This document shows, piece after piece, positions 25,741 through 38,116 of a DNA stretch of 64,000 bases. The notes under the pieces are model-generated. The model was not told the origin of the DNA and did no database searches. It saw only the letters and a list, made by a program, of their open reading frames with translations. The stretch covers positions 35,403,558 through 35,467,557 of the forward strand of contig CM049310.1 in assembly GCA_026874595.1 (NCBI GenBank), written 5' to 3'. Every line of letters starts with the position of its first letter. Positions within the stretch are counted from its first letter, which is position 1. The DNA is from Sipunculus nudus. Lineage: Eukaryota; Annelida; Sipuncula; Golfingiida; Sipunculidae. Both the position numbers and the translations under genes were made by a program.

Positions 25741-28502
25741 TCTAGAACCGGGCGAAAATGGAGATACGCTATCGAGTGTGTTCTTTGAAATAAAGTCATG
25801 GTCAAACAGAAATTCCAGGTGCCAATATGTCACCTTTGTCTATTGAATATTCCCGAAGGTAGGGTTTTTTTTTTTATTTAAAATTAGAGATCTAGCGTGA
25901 ACACGTGCAGAAGGAAGATAAAAATGAAAATAAAATGTAATCGTTGGTTTGAACGTGAGGGGGGGGGGGGGGTTAAGAAAGTCCATACAAAATAGACCTT
26001 AATGTCGATACTGATATCAACTTATCAGCCCCTTATGTGCCTTTCCTTCATTACTATATAAAAATGCAATATAAAAGAATAATTTTATAAAGCAGTATTT
26101 CATTACATTACATCCCTGTTAATGATGATCATGGTCACAGATCCCCTTTCAACCGACTTCATTTAAAAGTTTTTCACCGTGTTCATTAATGCTATACATA
26201 TTCGAAAAAAAGGACACTATCAATGTTAAGGGTGTCAACGCCATGCAACGCCGTGTCATGAGGAAAATTAATATAATGTTTTGAGATTTTTCTTTTCATG
26301 TTAGGATTTAAATCCCTCAGCAACTTAAGGGTTAAAGTAGTGACAGTAAGACGAGAGAGTTCAGACTGCAAACATTGGGAGTATAGATTTTTATAAAAAA
26401 TAAACTGTAAATGAATATATTTTCTACTTTATATTTTATTAGACACCGACATGTACATTCCTTAAAATGGACGTAATAACATTTTTTAACTAACAATTAG
26501 TACCTAATTGAATAATTTATCAGGAAATAGCGATATTGCGTAAGAATCTCACACTTACCTTATAACAGTTTTATTTACTATTTGCGTTGTTGAGGTTGCG
26601 TATGTATAAACCACATGCAGCGCCAATACCCGCTCACCGCAGTGCTATGATAAATTACCCCAGGTCCTCAGAGCAATGGTTGATCAAGCCCAGCATCTGG
26701 CTGCAATTAGACTGCTATTGTATGTTGGCTTGTGTGACCATCAGATCCTTATTGTGTCCCTGTCCTGTGGACTTGCAGCAAAAACGAACCCAATCCGTCA
26801 GAATGAATGATGACGATGAAAACCTGTCTCCTGGCGCACACAATTGACCCTTCTGACTGGAAAATTCTCAGAACCAGTTAGTAGAAAGCTGGCAACTGTC
26901 AGACGGCGAGACCACCCGATGCCATGGTACCAGTTCTACGAGCGCCAGGTTCCATAATTTGGAGTGCAACATGTGAGAAGTCTTCTGCCAGTAGGGGCTC
27001 TTGATGCCTCAGGGCTCTCTGGCTGGCATGTGTGTAATAACCTCCACGGCAGAGCCAAGACTGTGCTGTGCTGAATGATCCTGCCAGACGGCCAAGCTGT
27101 TGGAGACTTCACGGGTTTCGTCTACCGTGCTGGTCACTCTGTTTATCAAAGCACTCGGATAGTTCCACCGTGTCTATAATAAGCACCTAAACTTCCTCGT
27201 GGGAATTAACGCGCTGGCTCTGAAAATTTATAGTAGTAATAATATCAATTCATTATTAATTATCAGTTAAATATCATTTATGTGTCGGCATACAATGCAG
27301 AGAGTCAAAACGGCCATCTCTTCAATGCAGGTATTAATAATGCTCTTCTTCACAAATTCAGTGATGTATTTATAAATAATGTTCTTGTGTTGCAAATATC
27401 AAGAATTGTGTGCTGAGAACCAAAGAACAGTGACTGTAAGAAATGTTAAGACAGGAGATATATGTACAGTTGATCAGATGCGAACCATAAAGATGACATT
27501 TAAGCGCTATGACATGAATATCTCGCCCCGCTGTATGTAGCATCTTAGTATACAATGTCTTTTCAGAACCTGATATCGCCACTGGGCCCTGGAGAGAATC
27601 ATATTTAAATGGCTCACGCGATGGTAGCGAGAAATAACTGTCGGAAGACCTCAGGTATAACGCCAAGATGATGTTTTTTTCTCTCTGGCGGACAAAGCAG
27701 CAGCCTTAGGCGGGATACAGACTCACAACAACAACGGTCCCACGAGGGACTTGGCTGTTGTGAACGGTGAGGATACCCCGACAACCAATTAGTCACATCT
27801 GTTATATTCCATGAAAGTATCCGCGTAAAAACCTAAGAATGCTATCTTAGTGCGGAATATGTTCCCGACGTTTACAATTACCCAATGGCTTCTTGGCACT
27901 TGCGCAGACGGACTGCGTTATTTGACTCGCGTATTGAAATGAACGACCCAAAGTCAATGCGTATAATCCATTCTATCAAATTTGCCAACAGAGTTGGTCT
28001 TCCATGTTGCCCAGTTTTCGGGGGTTGTGTTCGTGTCCGGCCAATATCGCTCTCAACGCTGCCTGCCATGCAGTATTCCGGTCGTCCCTGGTATATTTGC
28101 CTTTGATAGGCAATGGTCGTGATGTTGAGACAGGATGTGCCCCAATTAATAAAGTGGAGAGCAAGGCGTCTTGCCCGTGGCAAGATCAATTAGACGTGTG
28201 CGAGTGTGGTGGCAGTTTACAACCCACAATATATTCTGTCAGATTAACTATAAAAAAATATTTATTACATTATTTCTTTCTTTTTCTCTCTTATATATGT
28301 ATATATATATATATGTATGTATATATATATATATATATTAATCCTAATTACAGACAATGACAGGACGTATTAGTTTGCAGCATTGAGTGCCCTTATACAG
28401 AAGTATCCGCAGTACAGATATGTCAGTTAAAGGAAACATCTTTGTACATCATATCTACATGTATGCTTTTTTCACAATATTTTGTAATATCGAAATATAT
28501 AA

Positions 28503-28507
<5 letters not shown>
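25741..28507. other. no gene supported
   Basis: Two GC-richer patches (26590-27200 and 27860-28200) contain open frames on both strands, none with a recognisable domain or paired splice sites. A poly-G run lies at about 25960-25973. Imperfect TA/TG microsatellite lies at 28295-28338. Confidence 0.35.

Positions 28508-28549
<42 letters not shown>
28508..28549. repeat. (TA)n microsatellite
   Basis: A pure TA tract directly upstream of the solo LTR; the LTR probably inserted into a longer TA-rich site. Confidence 0.95.
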
Positions 28550-28555
<6 letters not shown>

Positions 28556-28564
28556 CATGTATAT

Positions 28565-29338
28565 TGTTACAGGTGCTCTTTTTATTGTGTGACACGGGCG
28601 TAATTGTTACATTTTATGTTTAATCCGTACTGGTTGAACTCTCGTTGTCATGTGAGCCTTTGGTTTTCACGCCTGTTCGTGGGTCACGTGATGAGCCTGG
28701 TGTGTAGAGACACACGGCTATGTCTTTCTTGAGAATTCCTGAAATGCGTGTTTACTGTTGAGTAGGATCTTATAGACTGTTCGAGAAGTGGAAAATTCCC
28801 GGCTTGGGGTGTGAAGGTATATAAAGGGGCTGTTATTAGAACCAGGGGGCAGACAGCAGAGCAGATTCCAGCGGACGCGGAAGCGTGTGTCAGATTCTAA
28901 GACCTTATCCGACGAATGCGGCAATTATACATTTTCAAAGATTTCTCCTGGATTTTATACATTTGGACTTCAGTTTACTGTGTTGTTGCAAGAACTTTCC
29001 ACTGGACTGTCATTCTCCGAGAGTTTACATTCAAAGGACTTATCGTGGTGACGGTGTTGGTATCGAGGTACTGTACCATTATCTTTCTGTGTGATTGTAT
29101 TGACTTGTTGCTATAACGCTGTTTTAGTGTGTAATTGTATTGATTTAGTGTATTGTATTGTTAGGGTTGTTTTAAAAATAAATTATAGTTATTTGTTAAC
29201 AAAAAACCACTGACTTCTTTATTCATTCCCCTAGACATTTCACGCTGCCTAGTGTTGCGGAATCTGATTTTTTTATCTCCATTACAAAATTTGTGTTCAT
29301 CACGCACACGTGATCTGTTTATATTAGGTTCCGTAACA
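28565..29338 (+). mobile_element. solo LTR of an LTR retrotransposon
   Basis: The 774-bp segment begins TGTTAC and ends GTAACA (short inverted ends with the usual TG...CA). ATAT flanks both sides (28561-28564 and 29339-29342), a possible 4-bp target duplication, although the surroundings are TA-rich. Inside, in the right order for an LTR, are a TATA box (TATATAAAGG, 28818) and a poly(A) signal (AATAAA, 29177). No internal gag/pol sequence or second LTR is present, so this is best read as the product of LTR-LTR recombination. The internal promoter looks intact. Confidence 0.65.
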
Positions 29339-29509
29339 ATATATATATTTCGAAAAATATTTTTAAGCAGGGCACAGTTTGCAGCACCTTAGACATTAAT
29401 TCGCTCTCCTTTCTTCACTGCTGATTAATTATTCTTAATAGAATTGTGGAATCCCCTAGGCCTCGTTAAATATCATATAGGGTATGCTTTCATTCCCGTT
29501 GTGTTGTTG

Positions 29510-29875
29510 GTTTGTGTGCGTGCGTGCGTGCGTGTTTTTTTCAGAGCATAACTCACGCAATCCTTAATGGAATCTCATGAAATATTCAGGGCTTTTTGGG
29601 GATGGGCCAAGGAAGAAGCAATTATATATTTTGGTGTGGATCCGCTTTATGATCCACAGAATATTAGCAAATGTACATTGACCTATGCACGAATGAACCT
29701 GAAAGTAGGGGCCGAATAGGTGAATGCAAACATGGGTTGGGGGAACTTCTGCAGGAATTTACCTGGGAGTAGGGGCCGACTAAGAAAATACAAACGCGTT
29801 TCGGTGAGCATCCCACATTACGGACCGCCCACATGGCGAAGGTCTGCATTCCTAAGAATGCATATTTCCTGTCAT
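29510..29875 (-). repeat. dispersed repeat family, copy 2
   Basis: In reverse complement this reads as the longer form of the family: GGAATGCAGACC, then GTGGGATGCTC, then a CACCTATTCGGCCCC segment present twice, then a GTACATTTGCTAATATTC segment and a final GT-rich tract (GTGCGTGCGTGC on the plus strand). Copies at 30420, 41110 and 42705 share these blocks in the same order. Confidence 0.55.
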
Positions 29876-30419
29876 ATAGTTTTGTTCATTCTTATTCAAT
29901 ACAGTACATCATTAAACGACAATTGACCTGTCCGTGAACAAAAGCTGAAAAAAATAACAATAACAAGTTTACAGACACAGGTTTATGATACAGATTCAAC
30001 AAGTATATCGCGTCCCCATAAGCCGCAAATACCCATGGAATGTCGTGCGTTCAGCCACATGGTGACCAAAATAACTCTGTGCCTTGGACCAGGTACAGTG
30101 GAATTGTCAACATTGTGACAGGTATATGACGTTACGGTCACATTCTCTGTCTGCTGGCGTTTTTCAGGTAGCGTGTATGGCCTATATCTTATCTGTGATT
30201 TGCAGGTATCTTTGTCGCTCTGAGCCGTCAAATGAAGGTGACAAAGAAACCTATTTATGACACGTTAAGGAGTCACAGGGGCGCCAATACAGGATGGGGA
30301 GGGGGTATATAACTCCACCACACTTGTAAGCAAAGGGGAATGATCAATGTAATCACCCTCCCCCTTCCCGTAATTCAGACAATAAGATTACATATTAGAA
30401 ATAGGGTATATTAAATTAG
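29876..30419. other. no gene recognised
   Basis: Contains an isolated hAT-like left end (CAGGGGCGCCAATACAGG, about 30268) without a matching right end. Nothing else is supported. Confidence 0.35.
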
Positions 30420-30712
30420 AAATCCGCATTCTAATAAATGCAAGCCTCCGCCATTCGCTTATATTCCAGGTTAATTCGTACAGAAGTGACTGTACGTTTG
30501 TGAATATCCCTTGATAATGTTTTTTGATCCGGATCATGTGCCGGATGAACATCAAAATCGAATCAATTCTTCCATGGTTTATTCTAGAAATGCCTTGAAA
30601 ATTTCAAGAGATTCCCTTCATGATTGCGTGTGGTTTGTTGCGAACAAACACAAACACACACGAATGGGAATTAACGCATATACCCTCAAGGCAGAGGCAA
30701 TAATTAAAATCA
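30420..30712 (+). repeat. dispersed repeat family, copy 3
   Basis: Shares with the copies at 41110-41800 and 42705-43005 the blocks AAATSYGCATT, TTTGTGAATATYCCTTGATRA, GATCCGGATCATGT / GTGCCGGAT, an AACACACACA tract and AACGCATAYACCCTC with AGGCAGAGGCAA at the end. Confidence 0.6.
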
Positions 30713-31156
30713 TAAACTTTTAGTTTCATTACTGCCTTTCTTCCTGATGGACCATCATTGCAAGACAAAGTATAAATTATCTTGAACAACATTTTTTTTA
30801 ACTTTATATAATGTACAGTTAACAAACCAGCTGGTACAAAAAGATTCCGGCAGTCTGCTTAAACCCAGCAGGTTACCATGCAAGTGAATTAACGCTGTGT
30901 GCAGAGAGATAAAATGCTTAGTATCTTAAGTTTCTCATTCATATTGAAGTAACTAATATTTCTGACGCATTCAATTTAATTTAAACTTACTATGAATATC
31001 ACAGGGCCGAACATGAAAATATTTTTAACTGCATATTATACATAAATTATATATCTGAACCTGGTTTAGAATTTACCTATGCAGAACACATGATGCAGAC
31101 ACAGACATGAAGGCATAGAAGAACAAAATCTTTTTCGAATCAGACATGTTGGTATT

Positions 31157-31159
<3 letters not shown>
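30713..31159. other. no gene recognised
   Basis: AT-rich, nothing supported. Confidence 0.4.

Positions 31160-31241
<82 letters not shown>
31160..31241. repeat. compound (TA)n(GA)n microsatellite
   Basis: A TA tract of about 55 bp passes directly into a GA tract of about 26 bp. Confidence 0.95.
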
Positions 31242-31444
31242 TTAACGGTGATTTATTCCATTCCTCTTTTCATTCTGTCACGCAAATACACACACAGACA
31301 CATTTAAATCCTATGTACCTATGAGTCCATAATTTACAATAAAACATAGCTTTATGAAAAAAAACCCAGAAAAGGGTAAGTGACATAGATAAACATTTTA
31401 CATCCCATAAAGAAAAAAAACCCCACAGAAATGAATGAAAGAAA

Positions 31445-31760
31445 TATAACAACCGTCATTAAGACATAAGACAGAAAGATGGATGTATGTTTAAAAGTAA
31501 AGCAAGCCGTCGTAAAGACAAGGGACAGACAGAAGGACGGAAAGCATGGTTAAAAAAATTACAAGCATCATAAAGACATACGGCAAAAAGACATGAATGC
31601 ATGCGTTAACGTATAACAACTGTCATAGAGACATAAGACAGAAAAGGGGGATGCATGTTTAAAAGTAAAGCAAACCGTCATAAAGAAATAAGACAGAAAG
31701 GACGGGATGCATTGGTAAAGGTATAACAACCGTCATTAAGACGCATGGGTAAAAATCTAA
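31445..31760. repeat. diverged tandem repeat of about 55-60 bp, 5 copies
   Basis: The phrases CGTCATTAAGACATAAGACAG, AAAGNNGGGATGCATG and TTAAAAGTAAAGCAARCCGTC recur in order, at about 31455, 31508, 31568, 31622 and 31675, with a last partial copy at 31730. Confidence 0.75.
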
Positions 31761-33498
31761 TATCCGTATAATATATTATATCTTTATCAAACATATAATA
31801 TTTAATATATTATATCTACGCAGGAGAGAGACGTGAGCGTGTTCGCCATTGAATGTGTTTTCGATACAAAAGTCTTTCATTGTATATTATCTTACAATTC
31901 CCCGTGGAGAGTTAATGAAGTAGTGGGTGTACAAAGGATATTACGCTTATTTGTCGATGCTTTCAGGGGATGGGATATTGTCCTTAACGATATTCTGTCA
32001 TGCTTTTCTCATTCAGTTCCTGTAATAAACATTGCTTTTTGCAGAGACCTCTCGTGGGTGGACATCTTTGCAAGACACGATTTTCCCTTTCAGTACTCAT
32101 AAATGAATACTGCACGAACTGCCGACATGACAATACTAGAGGTAATTCATTAAGGTACATTCTTTTTGCTAGTCTGTTAGCATGGCATGGAAGGGTGAGC
32201 GGTGGTTATAACGGCTCCTCTGTCTGTCTGCTCTGCCTGTGTTTGTTTGATTGATGTTTAATTCAAGATTTAAGAAAACAACATATTTTACCAATTCTAC
32301 AAAGGTTAAAGTTACCACCTCAATTTTCTTCCAATTTATTGCCTGTGAACGTTGCGCCTCCATTTCAATTACCAAATTTGTAAAATCTTCAGTTTATTTA
32401 ATGGGCTCCATCTAGGGAAGGCCGAGGAAAGAACGATATCAGGAAGCTCCGATGATCTCCACATTTTAAGGCACCGGTTGAAAGTGCGGCATCAAGCGAT
32501 ATCTACCACTAACAAATGCAAATCATCTTCAAATGATCCGGCTGAACCTCCATGTACGCTTCCGACTTGACTTTTGGGACATGATAGGATTTGGTTAAAT
32601 AGAGTTATAGAGTTTTAATAGTTTTCTGTTCATACATAAAATCAGCTGAAGCACATGTTCTCCAAGTATTATATGATAGTACAAATACCAACAGATCTCC
32701 CTCCCCCCCCCCCCCCCCAACGAGTTTTAATGATCTATGTACTTTTGTTCAGGCATCATGATTAGTTTTATTTCATAACCATTCATGCCACTTTCATTTT
32801 AGGGAATGTGTAACATAAAGAGCAAAAAATGATGGTGCATTTTTATTTAATGAAATCAAGTTTTTATACAATTCTCAATTTCAATTGAACCCAATATTTA
32901 TTTTAAGCTCAAATATATTAAAATTATTTCCCATTATATTATATAATTAATTATACCAAATGATTTGCAAACATTGTAAGATATGTAAGAAAGTGAACAG
33001 ATAAACTGAACAGCTTATTATGGAGTCATATGGCCAGTGTAAACATCACAACTTGAAGAGTCACAAACTAGGAAGAGATTTTTCTTCTCCTGTTTTTCAC
33101 CGCGGTTCTGCATATAGCTTTCATTGCCACGCTAACGCTCACTAGTTCAGACCTTTCGTGGCCACTAGAAACACTGCGCATTGCCCATACGTAACATTGT
33201 CAGTTGGCGGGGGGACCCTCCGTAGTGCAAAGCTAATTTTAAATTATCGTTCATAATACCAATGGCAATAAATATTAAAAAAAAGATAGTTCTTGCTCAG
33301 TGTTTACGGTGTTTACTCAGGGTTCGTTGAGCATGAATATTAGAGCATTACAGAAAACGTGCCCTTTTAAGATTAGTAATATATCATTCCAAAGCACGAC
33401 AGATAAAGCAGTCTGAAAATATCAATCAATATGTTTGGCATTAATTAAGGAGATTAGAGTGGCATTTGCTGGAGGATGTGCGAAAATGAATCTACGCA

Positions 33499-33499
<1 letters not shown>
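31761..33499. other. no gene supported
   Basis: No recognisable exon. A poly-C run lies at about 32703-32718. Confidence 0.4.

Positions 33500-33553
<54 letters not shown>
33500..33553. repeat. (TA)n microsatellite
   Basis: A pure TA tract of about 54 bp. Confidence 0.95.
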
Positions 33554-33559
<6 letters not shown>

Positions 33560-34122
33560 TTGTGGTATTCTCATGACAAAACATAATGGTTTTTCTTTTC
33601 AAGAATATTACAGCAGCTGGCCACCAGCTTAAACCGGCGCACTCGTTAAACCCAAACATAAGGCTTTGGTCGGGCGATGTTGCGGGCCGGTGCGGCCTCA
33701 GAAAGCTGTTAGAAATCAGAGTGGTGTTCAGACTCCATTGGGACCAGACCCCCAGCACTGCGTCGTTTTCTGGAACCTGGGACCAGTGCATCAATAAATA
33801 ATAAGAGAGCCGGCTCATCAGCCTTAGCAGCCCTCGATCAATACACGTAACGCTAAAAGGCCTTGCCCTACATAGCTGCCAGGCCCGTACCAAAATCAGC
33901 GACCTCTAGCGGCACTGAAAGGTATTAGAAATGTCACTTGACTGGTACCCTGTCCTCTAATATAAGGGAGGGCCCAGATCCCTTGCAGGTTTTGACATTC
34001 GGTAGTCAGTAGGGTGATGGGGCGGGCGAGAGCTGAAAATAAGGCTAAAAATGTTAGTTAACTGAAAAAAAATGTCGTAATGGTGTAGACAAATTAAGTA
34101 GGGTGGGATGCGCACTATTTAA

Positions 34123-34607
34123 AGGGGCTCAATCACCTATAAAGCATGTTGAATTAACAACTTCCCTAAAAAATGAAATTGTACCTGCCAAAATTTCATC
34201 CTGACACCGTTTGTTTACTCCTGTAAACGAGTGTTAAAACAGTGGACCGGGCGCGATGACAGATGTCAACATAAACACAGCGCGTGTATCGCCCGGCCAC
34301 AACACGTGTCAAACAGAAGATGCCCTGACTGATTCGGCCCGAAAAATGTAATACATGTTCCCGCTGGATGAAACATCGATGGTTGCGGCTCACATTCGGA
34401 CCTCCGGTCATGAGGTCTTGTTATGGTAAACAGGCACACGTGGACTGTGTTTACCAACACGCAGAGCCATAACAAGGTGTTAAACCGCCATATGCGTGGT
34501 ACTTGGTTGTGTGCTGAGATGGTTTTACTGTGAAGATTTTTAATAAGGCACAACTGAACTGATAGTGTGAAAGAATAGGCATGATATTGCTCCTAATTGT
34601 TGTCCCT
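34123..34607. mobile_element. MITE flanked by TTAA (candidate)
   Basis: TTAA at 34119-34122 and at 34608-34611 flank a 485-bp segment whose ends are AGGGGC and, in reverse complement, AGGGAC. TTAA flanks with short AGGG/CCCT ends are the pattern of piggyBac-like non-autonomous elements. The right half (about 34390-34490, with GACCTCCGGTC, GTCTTGTTATGGTAAAC and CACACGTGGACTGTGTTTAC) recurs in diverged form at 34980-35095 (inverted) and 56265-56345 (direct), supporting a dispersed repeat. Confidence 0.5.
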
Positions 34608-34786
34608 TTAATCATTTTTGGCCAGTGATTTACTTATTTGGTTGCATAGTTTGAAGTTTGATGGAATGCTTTGCAGGTAGTAATAAGTTTTATATATCAC
34701 AAACGTACAACGTAATAATTATACATATGCGGATTGGAGGAAAGGCGATATACTTACATTTCAGTTAGAAATAATATCTTATTTAA

Positions 34787-34945
34787 AGGTACATAAACAT
34801 TTGCACTACTAATATCTGTATAATAGTACGCTGTTCATATCGTTGTTGTATCAATACAAATGTTTCCAGGTACATAAACATTTGCACTACTAATATGTGT
34901 ATAATATTACGCTGTTCATATCATAATTGTATCAATACAAATGTT
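34787..34945. repeat. 81-bp tandem duplication
   Basis: Two copies of a unit starting GGTACATAAACATTTGCAC (34788 and 34869), each ending TATCAATACAAATGTTT, with few differences. Confidence 0.9.
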
Positions 34946-34979
34946 TAAAGCCGTCCAGGCATCCGGACAGTCTCCAATT

Positions 34980-35095
34980 CATTTGTTTTGCACGTGGTTA
35001 TGCATGGTTCTGCTTGTTAGTAAACATAGTCCTTGTATGTCTGCTAATCATACCTTACTGTGTCATCAAAGGTCCGACCATCTCAGCTATCGAAC
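34980..35095 (-). repeat. inverted diverged copy of the 34390-34490 repeat segment
   Basis: In reverse complement it reads GGACCTTTGATGA, GACATACAAGGACTATGTTTAC and GAACCATGCATAACCACG, matching the order of blocks in the TTAA-flanked element to its left. Confidence 0.5.
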
Positions 35096-35100
35096 AATGA

Positions 35101-35639
35101 GGGGAAACATAAAAGAAGAAGAAAAGAAAAACCAGCTGGAAGCACGAAAGTCTTGTTCGAAAAGTTGTGCATTACTTTCCACAAGGTGGCTTGAACGCTT
35201 TGTTTATATGTTTTGCGTCGCTGATCGCGTGAGTTGCGGCTTTTTTTTTCACTAGTGTACAGGAGTATGAGAACGCTTTAAGAACAAATCACAGGCAGAT
35301 ATCATACTATTATATCGAGAGAAACATTACACTTAACTGTTATTATAATTAAGCATAAATAGTTCTCTTTAAAGGTACAGGTAAAAATTTGAGTGATAGG
35401 CTGCTGCGTGTTTAAATTACAGGGTTTAATATATATTTTGTATCCATATATGTTTGGATGGCATATGCCTAGAATGGTAGGACCCCCACCCCATAACAAA
35501 ATGAAAGAAGTGAACGTTTGTTGAATAAAAGAAATGTATTGCATTAAGTATATGCATTTGAATATATCGCATATACATTTAAATGTAAAGCTACAAGAAA
35601 ACTTGCCTTCGCATTAAATGCAAAACTGAAAAATTTGAT
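35101..35639. other. no gene recognised
   Basis: AT-rich sequence. Another TTTAAAGGTACA-type word lies at 35369. Nothing is supported. Confidence 0.35.
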
Positions 35640-35762
35640 TTGTGGGTGTGTTTGTGTGTGTAGGTGTATAGTTGTGTGTGTTGGTGTGTTTTTTGTTTAG
35701 GTGTGTGGCTGTGTTTGTGTACAGGTGCGCATGTACATACATGTATATGTATGTAATTATCT

Positions 35763-35801
<39 letters not shown>

Positions 35802-35865
35802 TATAATAATAATAATAATAATAATAATATTAATAATAATAATAATAATAATTATAATAATAAAC
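35640..35865. repeat. GT-rich tract followed by (TAA)n microsatellite
   Basis: Imperfect GTGTGT/GGTGT repeats at 35640-35740 are followed by an almost pure TAA/ATA trinucleotide array at 35764-35865. The array creates a poly-isoleucine open frame that is an artefact. Confidence 0.9.
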
Positions 35866-36161
35866 ATCGGATTGCTTCAAGTCCTCGCATTTATTGCACG
35901 AAGGCATACTTTCCTGCCCTAACTGTTAGGGCATGAATTCACACCATCCTGCCCTTAACACTGTAAAGGAACAAAGGTAAGTCTTCCTGCCCAATCTTTT
36001 GCATTTACACCTTCACAAACTCAAAATTAAATGGAAATAATACCAGCAATTACTTTTTTATAAGAGTATGGTTAAACTCTGTGATGAATAGGCTTCACTC
36101 TGTGAAAACAGGGTTCTTGTGGGTTATTGTAGGTGATAAACACGCTTTCGGCAGTATTGTG

Positions 36162-36262
36162 CAGGGGTGGATCCAGGATTTAGGAAGGGGGGGGGGGGGG
36201 GTCCAAGCCAGGAGGACTAAGGGAACACCTAAAAAAAGCTCCCCCCCCCGGATCCGCTACTG
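36162..36262. mobile_element. very short hAT-like element (candidate)
   Basis: The ends are CAGGGGTGGATCC and, in reverse complement, CAGTAGCGGATCC. TTGTG repeats directly outside both ends (36157-36161 and 36263-36267). Poly-G and poly-C runs lie inside and could pair with each other. At 101 bp it can only be a non-autonomous remnant. Confidence 0.45.
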
Positions 36263-36741
36263 TTGTGAGCATGAAATCGTAGCAGTCATGAGTAATACAA
36301 TTTCATAGTTATACCAGTCATGTAGGACTGAGGGTTCCAGCAATGTTAAAGGAAAATGTCAATGACCGCTTTCAACAGTCACCAAACAAAAATATAATTC
36401 GGCTTTAGTGATTTAAAGTAAACAAGTCAGAACACTTTATATGAAATACATTCATAACCTGCTGTATTGTTTTAACATTATAACTCTCTCCTTGAAATTT
36501 TCCGAGAAATAATTTATCATACAAAATGCGAATAATAGAATAGATAGAATGGAGCGTTGATTTGAAAACTGTTTATTTGAGGGTTTCGACACATGTGCCT
36601 AAGGGACAAACCCGAGTCTTTCATTGTTTGGTCACACTTAAATACACACTCACGGAAGGGCTTCTCTAATTAACTTGGTGTTATATTAACTAATTATATA
36701 AAAATAAACGAAAGTAAACCGATCCATTTTTCTCTTTGCAG

Positions 36742-36830
36742 AAGCCAGATACATCTGCCTTGCCAACAGGCGTGCAAATAAAAATGAATAAAGGACATTT
36801 CATTTGAAAAGGGCATATGACTATAATATT
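36742..36830 (+). ncRNA. exon-like segment, copy A of a duplicated 89-nt exon (candidate)
   Basis: A pyrimidine-rich acceptor (TTTTTCTCTTTGCAG) precedes and a perfect donor (GTAAGT) follows an 89-nt segment beginning AAGCCAGATACATCTG. It lies in a block of roughly 300 bp that is duplicated about 510 bp downstream. No reading frame is open through both copies, so if it is transcribed it is probably non-coding or untranslated. Confidence 0.3.
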
Positions 36831-37254
36831 GTAAGTTATTCAACAGTTATTCGTTAATTATAGAAAGTGTTAAAAATACACATTTAATTTATCTGTCACA
36901 AGCTAAATGTCCAACATTGCTTTGTCTGTTCATTTACAACTTGATAATTTGGAGGAAACAAATATATTTTGAAGAATTAGATAAGATTAATTATTTTATA
37001 TATTGACATATCATTGTAATCAAATTCACAAACATATACATAAAAGTTATTATATTTTTATTTTGTTTTGAAACTATTTGTATTGGGTTTTCAAAACATA
37101 GTGGCAATGAGGAATAAAACAGAGTCTCTCAGTGATTGGTCACGCTAAATTACACATTCACTGAAGGATTTCTCTTATGGTGCTATATTGACTCATTAGT
37201 ATCAAGTGTAAACTATACTCCATTAAGTTACTCATCCATTCGTTCTCTTTGCAG

Positions 37255-37343
37255 AAACCAGATACATCTGTATGGCTAGCAAAAGTGCGGAAGTGAAAAG
37301 AAGAGTGAATTTTCATGTGAAAAGGGCTGACGATTATAACATG
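37255..37343 (+). ncRNA. exon-like segment, copy B of the duplicated 89-nt exon (candidate)
   Basis: Preceded by CATTCGTTCTCTTTGCAG and followed by GTACAT. Its length is exactly the 89 nt of copy A despite internal divergence. One frame is open in this copy (it contains MASKSAEVKRR...) but the matching frame in copy A has a stop codon. Confidence 0.3.
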
Positions 37344-37970
37344 GTACATTATTCGAGAATTATTTCTAAATCATAAAAAAGTGTTATAATGCCCATTTAA
37401 TACGGGATATCTCCATTACCAATACTATCGTGTGTGGAGGTAAAATCTGCCTGCCTGCCTGAAAAATCGCAGGCAAACAACTAGCGCCCCTAGCGGATAA
37501 CCTGTCAACCCCATTCATTCATTCATCGTATATGACACATTGCATCACCTGCTGTTTGTCGACTGTATGTTGCTACGACTTGGTATATTTTGTTTTGTGA
37601 AGTATTACTTTTATAATACAGATTTGCAACACGAGAGGATCTGAAATCACAACAGATGTAGCCAAGAACGGATGTACAGTGAACACTAGCTATTAGCAAT
37701 CAAGACCACAAAGAACAGGATACCCTTGGGGCCCCTTAGATGTTCATTCTCGTCTGCATTTTATGTGTGCGAATGAGAGAGAACTGTGCGACATTTTCAC
37801 TAACTCACTATCACATATGCCAAAATATATATTATATAGGTGCATACATACGCTAATGCTTTTTGACCGTTGCACATTTTTAACCAGTGGATCTCTACAA
37901 CTAAAAAAAAAGGATGTGTTTCTGTAAAACGTGTTTTCATCTGGAAGGATTTATCATATTTACAGGATAT

Positions 37971-37973
<3 letters not shown>

Positions 37974-38022
<49 letters not shown>
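37974..38022. repeat. (TA)n microsatellite
   Basis: A pure TA tract of about 49 bp. Confidence 0.95.
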
Positions 38023-38025
<3 letters not shown>

Positions 38026-38116
38026 TTTTTGCCGTGGTTCTTGCAATTACCCACTTTTTTTATAAATACGCTTAGAGATTTCATATTATTAAAAACTTCT
38101 GTAGAGTTCCTAGAAG

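Noticed and set aside
27878-28189. 103-codon minus-strand open frame in a GC-richer patch
   Set aside because: No domain recognised and overlapping plus-strand frames are equally open. It may be a decayed transposon fragment but I cannot support it.
30268-30330. hAT-like left end CAGGGGCGCCAATACAGG
   Set aside because: No matching right end or target duplication was found nearby.
35701-35922. Poly-isoleucine open frame
   Set aside because: Produced by the TAA/ATA microsatellite.
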